Below, piece after piece: positions 63,925 through 64,000 of a stretch of DNA of 64,000 bases. This stretch comes from an uncultured beta proteobacterium. Lineage in GTDB: Bacteria > Pseudomonadota > Gammaproteobacteria > Burkholderiales > Burkholderiaceae_C. The first letter of the stretch is position 1; each line of letters begins with the position of its first letter. The position numbers and the translations under genes were made by a program. The stretch spans positions 36,091-100,090 of the forward strand of contig CAILAY010000172.1 of NCBI GenBank assembly GCA_903832285.1. The letters are read 5' to 3'. A model generated the notes under the pieces. The model saw only the letters and a list, made by a program, of their open reading frames with translations, was not told the DNA's origin and did not search any database.

Positions 63925-64000
63925 TCACGCGGTCCTGGTGCGCGAGAATGACGGGCGGTATCGGGTGGTGTAATTGTCGATAAATCCACTTCTTTAGTGG

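Overview
The window is a G+C-rich chromosomal segment. It most resembles a betaproteobacterium of the order Burkholderiales, probably Comamonadaceae or Rhodoferax-like. This rests on gene style: an hrcA/CIRCE-type groESL operon, a HexR-type regulator beside zwf, tandem NapC/NirT-type tetrahaem cytochromes, and a C-P lyase operon with DUF1045. No rRNA, tRNA, transposase, phage gene or CRISPR array was seen.

The main result is that much of the first 48 kb looks like one phosphate-starvation (Pho) neighbourhood. By eye I find 14 candidate PhoB boxes, each two 7-mers related to CTGTCAC/T separated by 4 bp. At most of them a -10-like hexamer (TACATT, TAGATT, TAAATT, TAAAGT and similar) begins exactly 10 bp after the second 7-mer. 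PhoB itself is not in the window, so the regulation is inferred from these sites.

Layout. 1-6.8 kb: a partial gene, an operon of hydrolase, CxxC-cluster protein and Mpo1-like membrane protein, a His/Ala-rich helical protein, and a TRAP transporter with its TatT lipoprotein. 6.8-14.1 kb: a lipid/glycolipid block (ugd, lplT, glycosyltransferase, psd, class-III aminotransferase, second Mpo1-like protein). 14.2-25.4 kb: phosphonate uptake and C-P lyase (phnCDE, phnN-DUF1045 divergent, phnGHIJKLM, hexapeptide acetyltransferase). 25.4-27.9 kb: an EAL/GGDEF protein with a Pho box and a basic histone-like protein. 27.9-35.5 kb: sixA, ppk, then agt-plcP-olsB, olsA and a DUF2252 gene, i.e. polyphosphate storage, phospholipid degradation to diacylglycerol, glycolipid synthesis and ornithine-lipid synthesis. 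35.6-48.2 kb: three TonB-dependent receptors, exbB-exbD-tonB, a class A acid phosphatase and a large exported phosphoesterase, which looks like outer-membrane capture and periplasmic hydrolysis of organophosphates. 48.2-51.5 kb: an exported FAH-family protein and groES-groEL under CIRCE. 51.5-61.4 kb: a YcaQ-like protein, pgi, a three-gene ABC importer of the FbpABC/AfuABC type, zwf and hexR, a context that suggests import of hexose phosphates. 61.4-64 kb: ruvC, a zinc-ribbon membrane protein, two tetrahaem cytochromes and a cytochrome c fragment.

Working model (inference): under low phosphate the cell imports phosphonates and organophosphates, hydrolyses phosphoesters at the surface, and replaces phospholipids by glycolipids and ornithine lipids. 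It also adjusts c-di-GMP and polyphosphate. Several Pho-box genes (the two Mpo1-like proteins, the TRAP/TatT system and the EAL/GGDEF protein) have no established role in that response and are the best candidates for new biology.
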